Shown: positions 31,218 to 38,945 of the stretch, one piece after another
Position numbering within the stretch: the first letter of the stretch is position 1
How the letters are laid out: every line of letters begins with the position of its first letter
Assembly: GCA_963575745.1 (NCBI GenBank)
Contig: CAUYUJ010006317.1
Coordinates: forward strand, 1 to 54,510
Length of the DNA: 54,510 nt
Direction: 5' to 3'
From: Prorocentrum cordatum
Lineage: Eukaryota > Sar > Dinophyceae > Prorocentrales > Prorocentraceae
Translations under genes and position numbers: made by a program
The notes under the pieces: model-generated
What the model saw: only the letters and a program-made list of their open reading frames with translations
What the model was told of the DNA's origin: nothing
Databases searched by the model: none

Positions 31218-32024
31218 ATGGATTTTGACGATTCTTGTGACTTGGATCAACCACATAAAGAAGTCAAAGGCGTACCAGATTCGATGGAGGAGGCTCTCAT
31301 GGGAAAGGACGAGGTAGGTGATGCTGCTGGGGGAGGAGGCACTCGTGCTGCTGGCAGTAGTGGAGGGGGAGGCAGTGTCGACATAGCGGAACTTCTGCGC
31401 AACCAGTTCTCGGCAATGAAACAGGATGTGCAACAGATGCTCCATTCAAACACGATTGACATGAAACGAGAAATTACGACCCAGGTCTCTGCCCAGGTGG
31501 CCCCACTGGCCTCATCTGTCCGGGAGATTCGTGAGGTTCAGGAGTCCCAGGCCAAGCAGATTCGGGAGATCCAGTTGCAGATGAGCGCCCAGTCCAATGC
31601 GTCAGAGGGTGGTTCGTTGGCTGGAGAGTCGACTCGAGCATCGGTAAACAGAAACTTTCGTAGACCCTTTGGGCCTCATGTACCGACATGGATTCAGATC
31701 TCAGGTTTCTGTAAGGATGATCCTCGAAAGATTGAGAACCGTGACAAGGCCAAGCTTCCCGTGAGCACTGCCCGTAATCTGATTGCAAAGCTGTATGCTG
31801 TATCGAGTGCTCGTGACGGGTTGGAGGGCAGCATTTTCGATAAGGAGCGTACTGAACGGGACGTGGATTCCAATATATTCGGTGTGACTCGCTTTAGGAT
31901 CTATTTCAATAATGGCGCGCCAAAAGACACGGTCTGGGAGGTCAGGAATGAGTGGTGTACAGCTTGGTCCGAAAAGATTCCCGATTTTCTTTGTCAGAAC
32001 GCTTTCGGGCCCTATCATGATTAG
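31113..32024 (+). CDS. LINE ORF1-like protein, N-terminal part (ends at in-frame TAG)
   Basis: The first ATG is at 31218 (residue 36 of this open frame). Upstream codons from 31113 would add a CVCG...CWNC zinc-binding-like motif, so the true start may be non-ATG or lost. From 31218 the product has an acidic and glycine-rich stretch, then a predicted coiled coil (about residues 93-150 of the open frame, rich in Q, E, R, V and I heptads). A globular region follows (PTWIQISGF, NIFGVTRFRIYFNNG). In LINEs such proteins bind the element RNA and form multimers through the coiled coil. No CCHC knuckle is seen. The frame stops at TAG 32022 in the middle of the globular region and continues in register afterwards, so this copy is probably broken. 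Confidence 0.7.
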   Translation: MQVLCVCGIDLYNDIQDCWNCKSGNRLGLRRTRHTMDFDDSCDLDQPHKEVKGVPDSMEEALMGKDEVGDAAGGGGTRAAGSSGGGGSVDIAELLRNQFSAMKQDVQQMLHSNTIDMKREITTQVSAQVAPLASSVREIREVQESQAKQIREIQLQMSAQSNASEGGSLAGESTRASVNRNFRRPFGPHVPTWIQISGFCKDDPRKIENRDKAKLPVSTARNLIAKLYAVSSARDGLEGSIFDKERTERDVDSNIFGVTRFRIYFNNGAPKDTVWEVRNEWCTAWSEKIPDFLCQNAFGPYHD

Positions 32025-32321
32025 TATTTGGGTTGGCTTGTGCAGCCGGCACCGCAGGATCGTAGGAGAGTTTCGGAGACACGTAAGGCTACGGCGCAGT
32101 TTCACAAACGTAAGACGGTGCAGCAGGCCCAGGTTCTGTTCGAGGCTGAGGGTCCTATGAAGGCGTGGATGTATGCCCAGCGATCCTCCTCATCGGCTCG
32201 CGTGTGTATCGGTATGTGGACAGATGCGCTCGGATGGAAGATCTCGAATGATAAGTTGAAGGAAGTTGACACGGGGATCGACGGCTCAGTTTGGGGGGTC
32301 GCTCTTAACAGTACTCAGTGA
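32025..32321 (+). pseudogene. LINE ORF1-like, C-terminal continuation
   Basis: Same frame as 31113-32024, directly after TAG. About 98 codons to TGA 32319-32321 (YLGWLVQPAPQDRRRVSET...). A basic, glutamine-rich helix (KTVQQAQVLFEAEG) is followed by IGMWTDALGWKI. There is no start codon, so it could be made only by read-through or in an intact relative. The next codons lead straight into the endonuclease, so ORF1 and ORF2 appear to have been one continuous frame or separated by a single stop. Confidence 0.65.
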
Positions 32322-33422
32322 CGGTGCCCAGCCCTGTGCGGAGGTTGGAATACACGGAGGTTGGGGACACACACCTCCGAGTGCATGAGATATCTTGCTG
32401 ACCGTGATCTCTCTATTGTTGCTCTCCAGGAATGCCAGCATTTGAATGATGTTGAGTTTGAGGATGCGGGGTGGGATTCCAGGTGCTCCGAGTGTAGGCG
32501 GGCTGCAGTCTTGTACCGTGGTTCTTGGAAGCACCTCATTCTAGACAGCATCTCTGGTGACCGTTGGGTTGCTATTGTATTTCGTCATCTTATCTTCGTT
32601 TCCGCTTATCTTCCTCATCGTGAAAGTGAGCTTGGTGATAATGGTGAGCCTCGGGGATCTTCAGAAGGCCACTACGCTAGTTTCGCCAAGTGCACCAGCG
32701 TGCTGTCAGATCTGACATCCCAAGTTCTTGCTGCGAAAAAGAAGTATTCCATTCGTGATCTTGTGTTGCAGGTCGACGCCAACGTGGAAGTGTATCCTAA
32801 TCAGTCTGTCGATAGGATACTCGTGACTGGGGAGGCGGTGGAGGGTCCCAAGACCAAGCCTAGGAGGAAGGCCAAGGAGGGAAGTGCGGACATCATGCGT
32901 GATCAGATGCGTGAGATGTATTGTCAGGCCGTCTTGAAAACCATGAGCGCCCTGAAGCTCCGTCTTGCGAACACTTACGGCACGCGCGCGCCCACTTGGA
33001 AACATTGCACACGTAAATATGAGCATGTGTATGACTACTTCGCTATCCCGACGGACTGGCCGGTCTCCTGTTCGTGGGTCTTACCATCTGATGTTGAGCA
33101 TGCACGTGCACGTGAGATGAGTTTTAGTGATCATAAGCTGTTGCAGCTCCGTCTTCCTGATCATCAGGCTAAATTGCGTCCTCGTACCCGTCCCTCACTT
33201 GCTCGGTGGAAGCTGCAGGCGGGCTCGGAGGTCCACCAAATGGCTTGCTTGGAGCGCTCCGTGTGCCAGTTCAACCGCTTTGCGGCGCTCTCCGAGGATC
33301 TCGAGGCTAACCCCATAGAGCTCATCACTAAGGCTGTCTTTGAGGGTGCCCACACGACTTTGGACCTTTCTCGTAATTCTGGTGGACAATCTTCTGGGTT
33401 TCCGAAGCTCTCAGAGGATTAG
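32322..33422 (+). CDS. LINE apurinic-type endonuclease domain
   Basis: Member of the exonuclease-endonuclease-phosphatase fold that nicks target DNA to prime reverse transcription. The domain opens with a WNTRRL motif before residue 1 (first listed codon 32361), the usual start of this fold in LINEs. Visible motifs, numbered from 32361: ALQE with Glu24, the likely metal ligand; SAYLPH (81-86); LQVDANVE with Asp139 and Asn141, in place of the common GDFN; TW (212-213) and YDYF (224-227) near the end; and SDHKLL with the catalytic His at 258. It ends at TAG 33420. The frame has no ATG near the WNT motif and follows a TGA, so in this copy it lacks its own start. All catalytic signatures look present. 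Confidence 0.85.
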   Translation, partial: RCPALCGGWNTRRLGTHTSECMRYLADRDLSIVALQECQHLNDVEFEDAGWDSRCSECRRAAVLYRGSWKHLILDSISGDRWVAIVFRHLIFVSAYLPHRESELGDNGEPRGSSEGHYASFAKCTSVLSDLTSQVLAAKKKYSIRDLVLQVDANVEVYPNQSVDRILVTGEAVEGPKTKPRRKAKEGSADIMRDQMREMYCQAVLKTMSALKLRLANTYGTRAPTWKHCTRKYEHVYDYFAIPTDWPVSCSWVLPSDVEHARAREMSFSDHKLLQLRLPDHQAKLRPRTRPSLARWKLQAGSEVHQMACLERSVCQFNRFAALSEDLEANPIELITKAVFEGAHTTLDLSRNSGGQSSGFPKLSED

Positions 33423-33590
33423 CTGAGGATTAAGGAGGAGCACTACAGGATTAGGCGGGAGTACAAGAGGGAGGAGGTGGAGAAGGAGGTGTATAAAAAC
33501 AGCCTGAGGCAGTGGAGGAGGGTTCGTCGAGACATCGAGCGTACCCGGTTGTTATATCGACTTCGGGAGGGGGTTCGACGGAAGCCATAA
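33423..33590 (+). pseudogene. LINE linker between endonuclease and reverse transcriptase
   Basis: 56 codons in frame between TAG 33420 and TAA 33588: a highly charged helix rich in R, E and K (KEEHYRIRREYKREEVEKEV). Charged linkers of this kind usually join the two domains in one ORF2 protein. Its preservation without any stop between the flanking ones supports a single ancestral ORF2. Confidence 0.7.
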
Positions 33591-33599
33591 GCCACACAG

Positions 33600-36101
33600 A
33601 TGATGATCGAGGGGGTGCTGACACAGGATGTTAGTAAGTGGGAGGAGGCTCTCAGCAAACACGTTCTACATCGATATTCGAGCGAGGCTCATCGACATGA
33701 CACTAATACCTGTCTTGAGGAACTGCGTCATAGATGTGGCAGTGTTGGGGTCTCTCGGAGTGCTGTTGGGGCTTGTCCGATTGATATGGGTCTTCTTCTG
33801 CGCGCTCGTGCACGCTTGAGCGATGGAAAGGCCACAGGATTGGATGGCATCTCAGCTTCCGTGCTCAAGGCCTTACCGTGGGAAGCTCTTCGCCACGTCC
33901 TTGTTTGCTTTCAGAGACTGTATGAGAGACAGATTGTTTCACCACATGCATGGAGACGTATCCTTGTCAGTTTTATGTTGAAAGGACCGAGAGCGCGTAG
34001 CTTTGACGAGACTCGTGCTCTGGCCATGCTGTCGGTGTTCGGGAAATGGTTCAGTTGTTGTCTCACTATCCTGCTGGAATCTCACATCAAAACGGTTGCG
34101 CCGAGGGGTTGGCAACTGTATGGTTTTGTTGTGGGCCACAAGTGTTATGAGGTTACCGCACCGTTGAAGCATCTTGCAAGACATGCTGTTCTTTGGAAGG
34201 AGGAGGATTGCCATATCGTCAATTGTGACATCAAGCAGGCTTTTGATTATCTCACGGTTAGGTCTGCTGTCGAGTCCCTGCTTGAATTAGAAGTGGATCC
34301 CTCTCTGGTATATGCTATCTTTGAATGGTATGCGCACAATGTTGCAGAACTGTCTTTCCAGCAGTGTACTGTTGAGGGCATCAGTTGGGACACCTGTATA
34401 CGTACGGGCTCCATGGAGGCTCCTGCACTATGGGTGGCGAAATCTTTGTGCATATTGGCGCCCATTGTTACACGGTGGCGTGACCGTGGCTATGGGGTGC
34501 AGCTTTCTCCTGAAGCTTCTAAGTTACTGGTCAATCACTGGCCCTGGGCCGACAACGTTATCTTGGTTGCATCCCGTCGGACAGATATGTTGGCCATGCT
34601 CACGGACCTGACCATTGCAATCCACCGACGCGGATTCAGGTGGAAGGAGAGCTCCATAGAATATCTTGCCTGTGGCTGTCCTGGGCCTCCCAGTGCACTT
34701 CATATCACTGTGTCTCTAGGCGATGATGAGAAGTCTCACAATCCCAAGGATGAGGTCGGCAGGCTACAGGACAACACGCATTTCTCTGAGCCTATTTCGT
34801 ATACTATTCCGCAGGTCACTCAGACGATTGTGTTGGGCACATTGTTGGACATTGGGTTCTCAGATCATGCAGATATACTCCATCGACTGAAGAAAGCACG
34901 ACAGCGTTTTTGGATTGACGCTGATTTCTATACGAGCGCTGTCATACCCATGGGCCGAAAGCTTGCACGGTACGGCGCTCGAGTTCGCTCCTGCGTCCTC
35001 TACGGTGTTGAAGGTACCACATGTGATGCGAACAGTCTGACGGTGATTCACCAGGAGGAGGGGAAATTTCTCTCCGCGATGTGTCGCCGTCGTAAGAGGG
35101 TGAATGAGACGTGGGGTGACTATTGGAGTTCTCGGATCAGGCATGCACGTATATTGTTGCTGAGTTCTTCTCGTCCTTCACTTGTGCAGCTCACTTTGTA
35201 TCGGCAATGGATGTTTGCTCAGCATGTTGTATGCACGGCTTTCGCTAATCTTGCTCAGCCTGCTCGTGATAGCCTCAGCCAAGGAATATTATCTCGTGAA
35301 CCTGAGTTGCCTCATGTACTGTGTGACTCGCCGGTCCCTCCTACCCCCGCTCCTGTGCAGAATCGTCGGAAGTTGATCTCTGACATGTATCGCAACGTTC
35401 GCCGGCGTCGGGAGGAGCCATCCCAGACCTCGTCGCAACCGATCTCGGAGCCTCCTCGTAAACGAGCACTCCAGAGCTTTGCACATAAGTGGGCCGCCGC
35501 GTCTATGCAGAGTGCGCTGTGTATGTTGCATGCGTCTGGAGAGTACACCACGCATCGTGATACCGTGGTTCGTGCTGCTGGTGTCCGCGGTCGTGTTCTT
35601 TCTCGTCGGCGTCCGCATCGGGCTATGCACAGTCTCCAGCCCTGGTTCACGGTGTTTGAGGTCACTCAGGGGCCCCACTGGGATCAGAGTGTGTGTTGGA
35701 CGGAGTTAGGTTGGAAGACCTTCCTAGTGGACACGCTACAGCAGCTTAATCTACCTAAGCAATTGGAATTCTGCTTGATAAAAGATGCCGTTTCAGGCAA
35801 CCATTGGAAGGAGGAGGAGGAGAACAAAACGGAGGCTCAACAACAACGTGAACAGGATCGTGCTTCTAAAAGGATTGCCACTCTGTACCAGGATGAGACT
35901 AATTGGAGGATCAACCCTGGATATCTGGCCTTAGAAATGAGGGGAGATAGCCAGTGTGTAACACGTTGGCTGACGGGCAAAAACAGATGCTTGAATGAAA
36001 GGTACAGCCAAACAATTGCTGCCATGCAAAATATTCGGTATTCCGTGTGTAAGCAGTTCCAGATCTACAGTCCTGAAGCGGGCCGTGATATCTGGAAATG
36101 A
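33600..36101 (+). CDS. LINE reverse transcriptase
   Basis: RNA-dependent DNA polymerase that copies the element RNA at the nick. Start taken at the first ATG after TAA 33588. 833 residues. Motifs in order: KATGLDGIS (77-85, the GPDGI-type motif), RGWQLYGFVVGHKC (169-182), motif A CDIKQAFD (209-216), motif B RTGSMEAPALW (268-278), motif C WADN (316-319) and motif D RWKESSIEYLACG (347-359). The catalytic pair is therefore Asp-Asn rather than Asp-Asp. A long C-terminal region (about 450 residues) has a basic, proline-rich stretch (EPPRKRALQ) and no finger I recognise. It stops at TGA 36099, with the same frame continuing into an RNase H-like tail. It was probably active recently. The stops suggest this copy is dead unless they are read through. 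Confidence 0.88.
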   Translation: MMIEGVLTQDVSKWEEALSKHVLHRYSSEAHRHDTNTCLEELRHRCGSVGVSRSAVGACPIDMGLLLRARARLSDGKATGLDGISASVLKALPWEALRHVLVCFQRLYERQIVSPHAWRRILVSFMLKGPRARSFDETRALAMLSVFGKWFSCCLTILLESHIKTVAPRGWQLYGFVVGHKCYEVTAPLKHLARHAVLWKEEDCHIVNCDIKQAFDYLTVRSAVESLLELEVDPSLVYAIFEWYAHNVAELSFQQCTVEGISWDTCIRTGSMEAPALWVAKSLCILAPIVTRWRDRGYGVQLSPEASKLLVNHWPWADNVILVASRRTDMLAMLTDLTIAIHRRGFRWKESSIEYLACGCPGPPSALHITVSLGDDEKSHNPKDEVGRLQDNTHFSEPISYTIPQVTQTIVLGTLLDIGFSDHADILHRLKKARQRFWIDADFYTSAVIPMGRKLARYGARVRSCVLYGVEGTTCDANSLTVIHQEEGKFLSAMCRRRKRVNETWGDYWSSRIRHARILLLSSSRPSLVQLTLYRQWMFAQHVVCTAFANLAQPARDSLSQGILSREPELPHVLCDSPVPPTPAPVQNRRKLISDMYRNVRRRREEPSQTSSQPISEPPRKRALQSFAHKWAAASMQSALCMLHASGEYTTHRDTVVRAAGVRGRVLSRRRPHRAMHSLQPWFTVFEVTQGPHWDQSVCWTELGWKTFLVDTLQQLNLPKQLEFCLIKDAVSGNHWKEEEENKTEAQQQREQDRASKRIATLYQDETNWRINPGYLALEMRGDSQCVTRWLTGKNRCLNERYSQTIAAMQNIRYSVCKQFQIYSPEAGRDIWK

Positions 36102-36482
36102 GTCTATCGGGAGGGGAACACAGAGGCGGACCACGAGACACATGTGGCCAGAGAAGGGCATACTTCATCTGACGTGCGGTGGGATCTCGATACACTTTCA
36201 TCTATTCGCTCGGGTCAATATAGTGTACACGCGGTGAGAGGCTCTCTTGATGGTGGCAGATGTGAGTTAGGCACATCGTGCGAATGGGTGATTGACATTT
36301 TCATCTCTGCTAATTTATCCCCTGCTTCCCTTCCCCCTGGCCTTCCTGCCAAGCGTTGGCAGCTCGGTGTTGCCAAGCGTGCTTTCACGCTCCCCTCCCA
36401 TTGTACTGTTACCCAGGCGGAGCTTGCTGCATCTGAGAGTTCATTGTCGGGAGTTGTTGATTTAGGCGCACACATACGCTGA
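36102..36482 (+). pseudogene. RNase H-like tail of the LINE, in frame after TGA
   Basis: 127 codons in register with the reverse transcriptase. DGGRCELGTSCEWVI resembles the first RNase H strand (catalytic Asp), and TQAELAASES resembles the AExxA motif (catalytic Glu). The frame ends at TGA 36480 before the usual third and fourth acidic motifs, so the domain is cut short or the assignment is loose. There is no start codon. Confidence 0.5.
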
Positions 36483-36627
36483 TTGCACACTTCTTTTGCA
36501 GCTTCGCTGCTTAATCTTGCCGCTTTAATCTTCCCGCTTCGCTGCCTCTGTACAGCTTCGCTGTTAGTATTCTCTGTGTCCTGGCCTGCTCCCTTGGGAG
36601 CTCGAATCGGCCAGCGCAGACATCGCA
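36483..36627 (+). promoter_or_regulatory. LINE 3' UTR with repeated small hairpins
   Basis: GCAGC-TTC-GCTGC (36498-36510) and ACAGC-TTC-GCTGT (36552-36564) are the same hairpin with one compensated base pair. A related CCGCTTCGCTGC lies between them (36533). GCTCCC-TT-GGGAGC follows at 36588-36601, within GGCC...GGCC. There is no poly-A or short tandem tail. Some LINE clades use a 3' UTR hairpin for reverse-transcriptase recognition. That role here is inference. Confidence 0.6.
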
Positions 36628-36659
36628 GACCAGGTTGACGGTTTACCGCCGGCGCCAGT

Positions 36660-36736
36660 GAGTGCCTCTTTGCTCTCCGGGTTTTGGACGCTACCAAGTG
36701 GCCCGCCCGGCCCGGGCGGAGAATGTGGCAACCTGG

Positions 36737-36739
<3 letters not shown>
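36660..36739 (+). mobile_element. Family C right end and A-like scrap
   Basis: 'gctctccgggttttggacgc' then TACCAAG and T, followed by GGCCCGCCCGGCCCGGGCGG and 'gaatgtggcaacc', the latter seen in A interiors. The GC-rich palindromic part could form a hairpin just before the poly-T. Confidence 0.6.
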
Positions 36740-36822
<83 letters not shown>

Positions 36823-36890
36823 TTTTTTTTGTTTTTTCTCTCTCTTCTTCCCCCCCTTCTTCTCCTCCTCTTTCCCCAACTCCAGTTTTT
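36740..36890. repeat. Poly-T run (82 nt) and pyrimidine tract
   Basis: Uninterrupted T from 36740 to 36821, then TG/T runs and a CT-rich stretch. Poly-lysine or poly-phenylalanine frames across it are artefacts. On the minus strand it would be a long poly-A, but no retroposed body is evident beside it. Confidence 0.95.
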
Positions 36891-37124
36891 CCTGCGCGTG
36901 TAATAGATTTTAGCGCGTCGGCCTCTTGAATTCTGAGGTTTTTCAGTGTCGTATAACTACGCTCGAGAGAATAATGTCGCATTGCGAATTTTTGTTCATA
37001 GTTTTCCTTTAAGCTAATATACAATTGAGATTATTTCTCGGCGTCCGAGCACTATTTCGTCATTCCAGAGCTCTACGAGGGTCCCGGCGGTAACTTGGTT
37101 GACGGTATACCGCTGGCCCCCAGT
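36891..37124 (+). mobile_element. Eroded family A right part
   Basis: Diverged interior ending at 37067-37124 with GAGCTCTACGAGG, GTCCCGGCGGTAACTTGG, GGTATACCGCTGG and CCCCCAGT. The stem is still recognisable but mismatched, unlike copies in the first 30 kb. Confidence 0.65.
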
Positions 37125-37940
37125 CAATAGAGACTAGCGCGTCTGATGAATTCCATGCGACTATGTGCCAAAGAGCTCAGTTGCTGCTCAGCAGCTCGAG
37201 TTACTCAAGAAAGTTTCCATCATCTTTCTAAAATTTCGTAGTGTGCGAATAGTTTTTCTCACGCAGCTCTGGCCGCATACCAAATTCAGGCGTCTAGATA
37301 CTTTAGACAAGCGTTCCTCATAATTACCTTCCGATCTGAGTGACAAACAGCTATTTAGCTCATCTCCAGCTCGAGTTAAGCCAAAAAACATCAAGATCTC
37401 TGAAACAAATTAGCAGAGTACGAATGGGTTTTCGAAACGCTCTGATCACAGACCGAATTCAGGTGTCTAGATGCTGTGCACTCGCGCGCCCATGATTTTC
37501 TTCTGATTTCCATCAGCTTGTCTGCAGATCAAGTTTAGTCAAGCACACCATCTCCATCTCTAAAACAGTAGCAGAGTACGAGTATATTTTCGGACCCAGC
37601 CAAGATAGCAGACCGAATTCAGGTGTCTAGATGCTTTAGACTAGCGCGCCTCATGATTTGCTTTCGAATTCGGCGCCGACCAGCTCTGTAGCTCGTCTGC
37701 AGCTCGAGTTAAGTCAATAAACGCACCACTATCTCTAAAAACATAGCAGAGTAAGACTATGTTTTCGAACGCAGCTCTGATAGCAGACCGAGTTCAGGCG
37801 TCTAGATACTTTTGACTAGCGCGCCTGTGGATTTTCTGATCGCTGTGCCGAAGAGCTCTGCAGTTCATCTGCAGCTCGATCAAGAAACTCGTCAGCACCT
37901 CCCAAGCCCGGCCTAGCTCTGGTAGTAGACCGAGTTCAGA
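37125..37940 (-). repeat. Antisense 177-bp monomer array, diverged
   Basis: At least four monomers read on the minus strand, marked by 'gcagaccgaattcaggtgtc' or 'gcagaccgagttcaggcgtc' near 37279, 37445, 37609 and 37782, at spacings of about 165-173. 'cagctcgagttaag' lies in between. Minor open frames here are not genes. Confidence 0.75.
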
Positions 37941-38155
37941 TTTGGTAGCGTCCAAAACCCGGAAAACAAAGAGGCACTCACACGGGCGCGCGTGCAGGCA
38001 CGCGTGGACGCGTGCTGGAAGCGCTCCCGGACACGCTGCGACCTCACACAAGTTTCTGCGGGGATTCTGGGCCGGCGAAGATGGGCTGCTGGCAGGCACC
38101 ACCGCCGCCCGGCTTATAATCTAAAACCCTATAGCTCTCAGAGAGCTCTCCGGGA
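37941..38155 (-). mobile_element. Family C element, 215 bp, minus orientation
   Basis: On the minus strand it starts TTCCCGGAGAGC and ends CCGGGTTTTGGACGCTACCAA. It lies within the antisense monomers (GAGTTCAGA on one side, CCTCTAGATGCTTGAGACG on the other), as an insertion would. A short hairpin AGCTCTC-TGA-GAGCT lies inside the left repeat. Confidence 0.7.
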
Positions 38156-38267
38156 ACCTCTAGATGCTTGAGACGAACACGCCTGATGATTCTGGATCGA
38201 TTAGGTGTGCATTTAAGCTTTTGAGCTCATCTACAGCTCGAGGTAAGTCCAGAAAACCGACAGCGCC
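38156..38267 (-). repeat. Antisense monomer remnant
   Basis: Continues the array after the C insertion: 'cacgcctgatgattctggat', 'ctacagctcgaggtaag', ending in 'aaaaccgacagcgcctg' at the edge of the hexamer tract. Confidence 0.65.
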
Positions 38268-38628
38268 TGTAGCCGTGGCGTGGTCGCCGTGGCCATGGTG
38301 ACCGTGGCCGTTTGTGGCCGTGGCCGTGGTGGCCGGGCCGTGGCCGTTGGTAGCCGTGGCCGCGTCGTGGCCATGGTGGCCGTGACACTGGTGGCCGTGG
38401 TGGCCGTGGCCGTGGCCGTGTTGTGGCCGTGGTGGTTGGTGGCCGTGGCCATGGTGGCCGTGGTGGCCGTGGCCGTGGTGGCTGTGGTGGCCGTGGCCGT
38501 GGTGGCCGTGGCCGTGGTGGCCGTTGCCGTGGCGGTGGTTCGTGGCCGTGGTGGCCGTGGCCGTGCTGGCCGTGGCCATGGTGACCGTGGCTGTGCTGGC
38601 CGTGGCCGGTGGCCGTGGTCATGCCGTA

Positions 38629-38665
<37 letters not shown>

Positions 38666-38945
38666 CCGTGGCCGTGGCCGTGACCACGGCGGCTGGCTGT
38701 GGCCGTGGCCGTGGCCGTGGCCGTGGTCGTGGCCGTGGTGGCCGCGTCCGTGGTGGCCGTGGCCGTGGCCGTGGCCGCCGTGGGCGTGGTGGTCGTGGGC
38801 GTGGTGGCCATGCTGGCTGTGGCCGTGGCCGTGGTGGCCGTGGCCGTGCTGGCCGTGGCCGTCGCCTTGGCCGTGGCCGTGACTGGGCGTGGTCGTGGCC
38901 ATGGCCGTGGCCGTGGCCGTGGCCGTGGCCGTGGCCGTGGTCTGC
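38268..38945. repeat. (GTGGCC)n hexanucleotide minisatellite, about 680 bp
   Basis: Imperfect GTGGCC / CGTGGC units with CATGGT, GTCGTG and TGTGGC variants. Because the unit is six bases, every frame is open for long stretches and gives His-Gly, Val-Ala or Arg-Pro repeats. These are not credible proteins. Confidence 0.95.

Larger units (their letters stand above)
30588..36627 (+). mobile_element. Non-LTR retrotransposon (LINE-like), about 6.04 kb
   Basis: Bounded by GAC on both sides (30585-30587 and 36628-36630), inside the loop-proximal arm of a family A hairpin. It has a 5' leader of about 0.6 kb, then ORF1-like, endonuclease, reverse transcriptase and RNase H-like regions, all in the same frame, and a 145-bp 3' UTR with small hairpins and no poly-A tail. 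Five stops interrupt the frame (32022, 32319, 33420, 33588, 36099). Full length at both ends suggests a rather recent insertion. The domain order is that of APE-type LINEs. Confidence 0.9.
30311..36659 (+). mobile_element. Family A (sub-type 5) split by the LINE
   Basis: A interior and right inverted repeat GAGCTCTGCGAGG, then the CCCGGCGGTGAC arm, end at 30587. The loop and second arm (GACCAGGTTGACGGTTTACC, then GCCGGCGCCAGT) are found 6 kb away at 36628-36659. Joined, they give a normal family A right end. Confidence 0.85.

Noticed and set aside
36605-36659. LINE sharing its 3' tail with family A/B (SINE-LINE tail partnership)
   Set aside because: The first half of the same family A end is present at the LINE 5' flank, so the shared sequence is explained as target DNA. 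The LINE 3' end is placed before GACCAGG.
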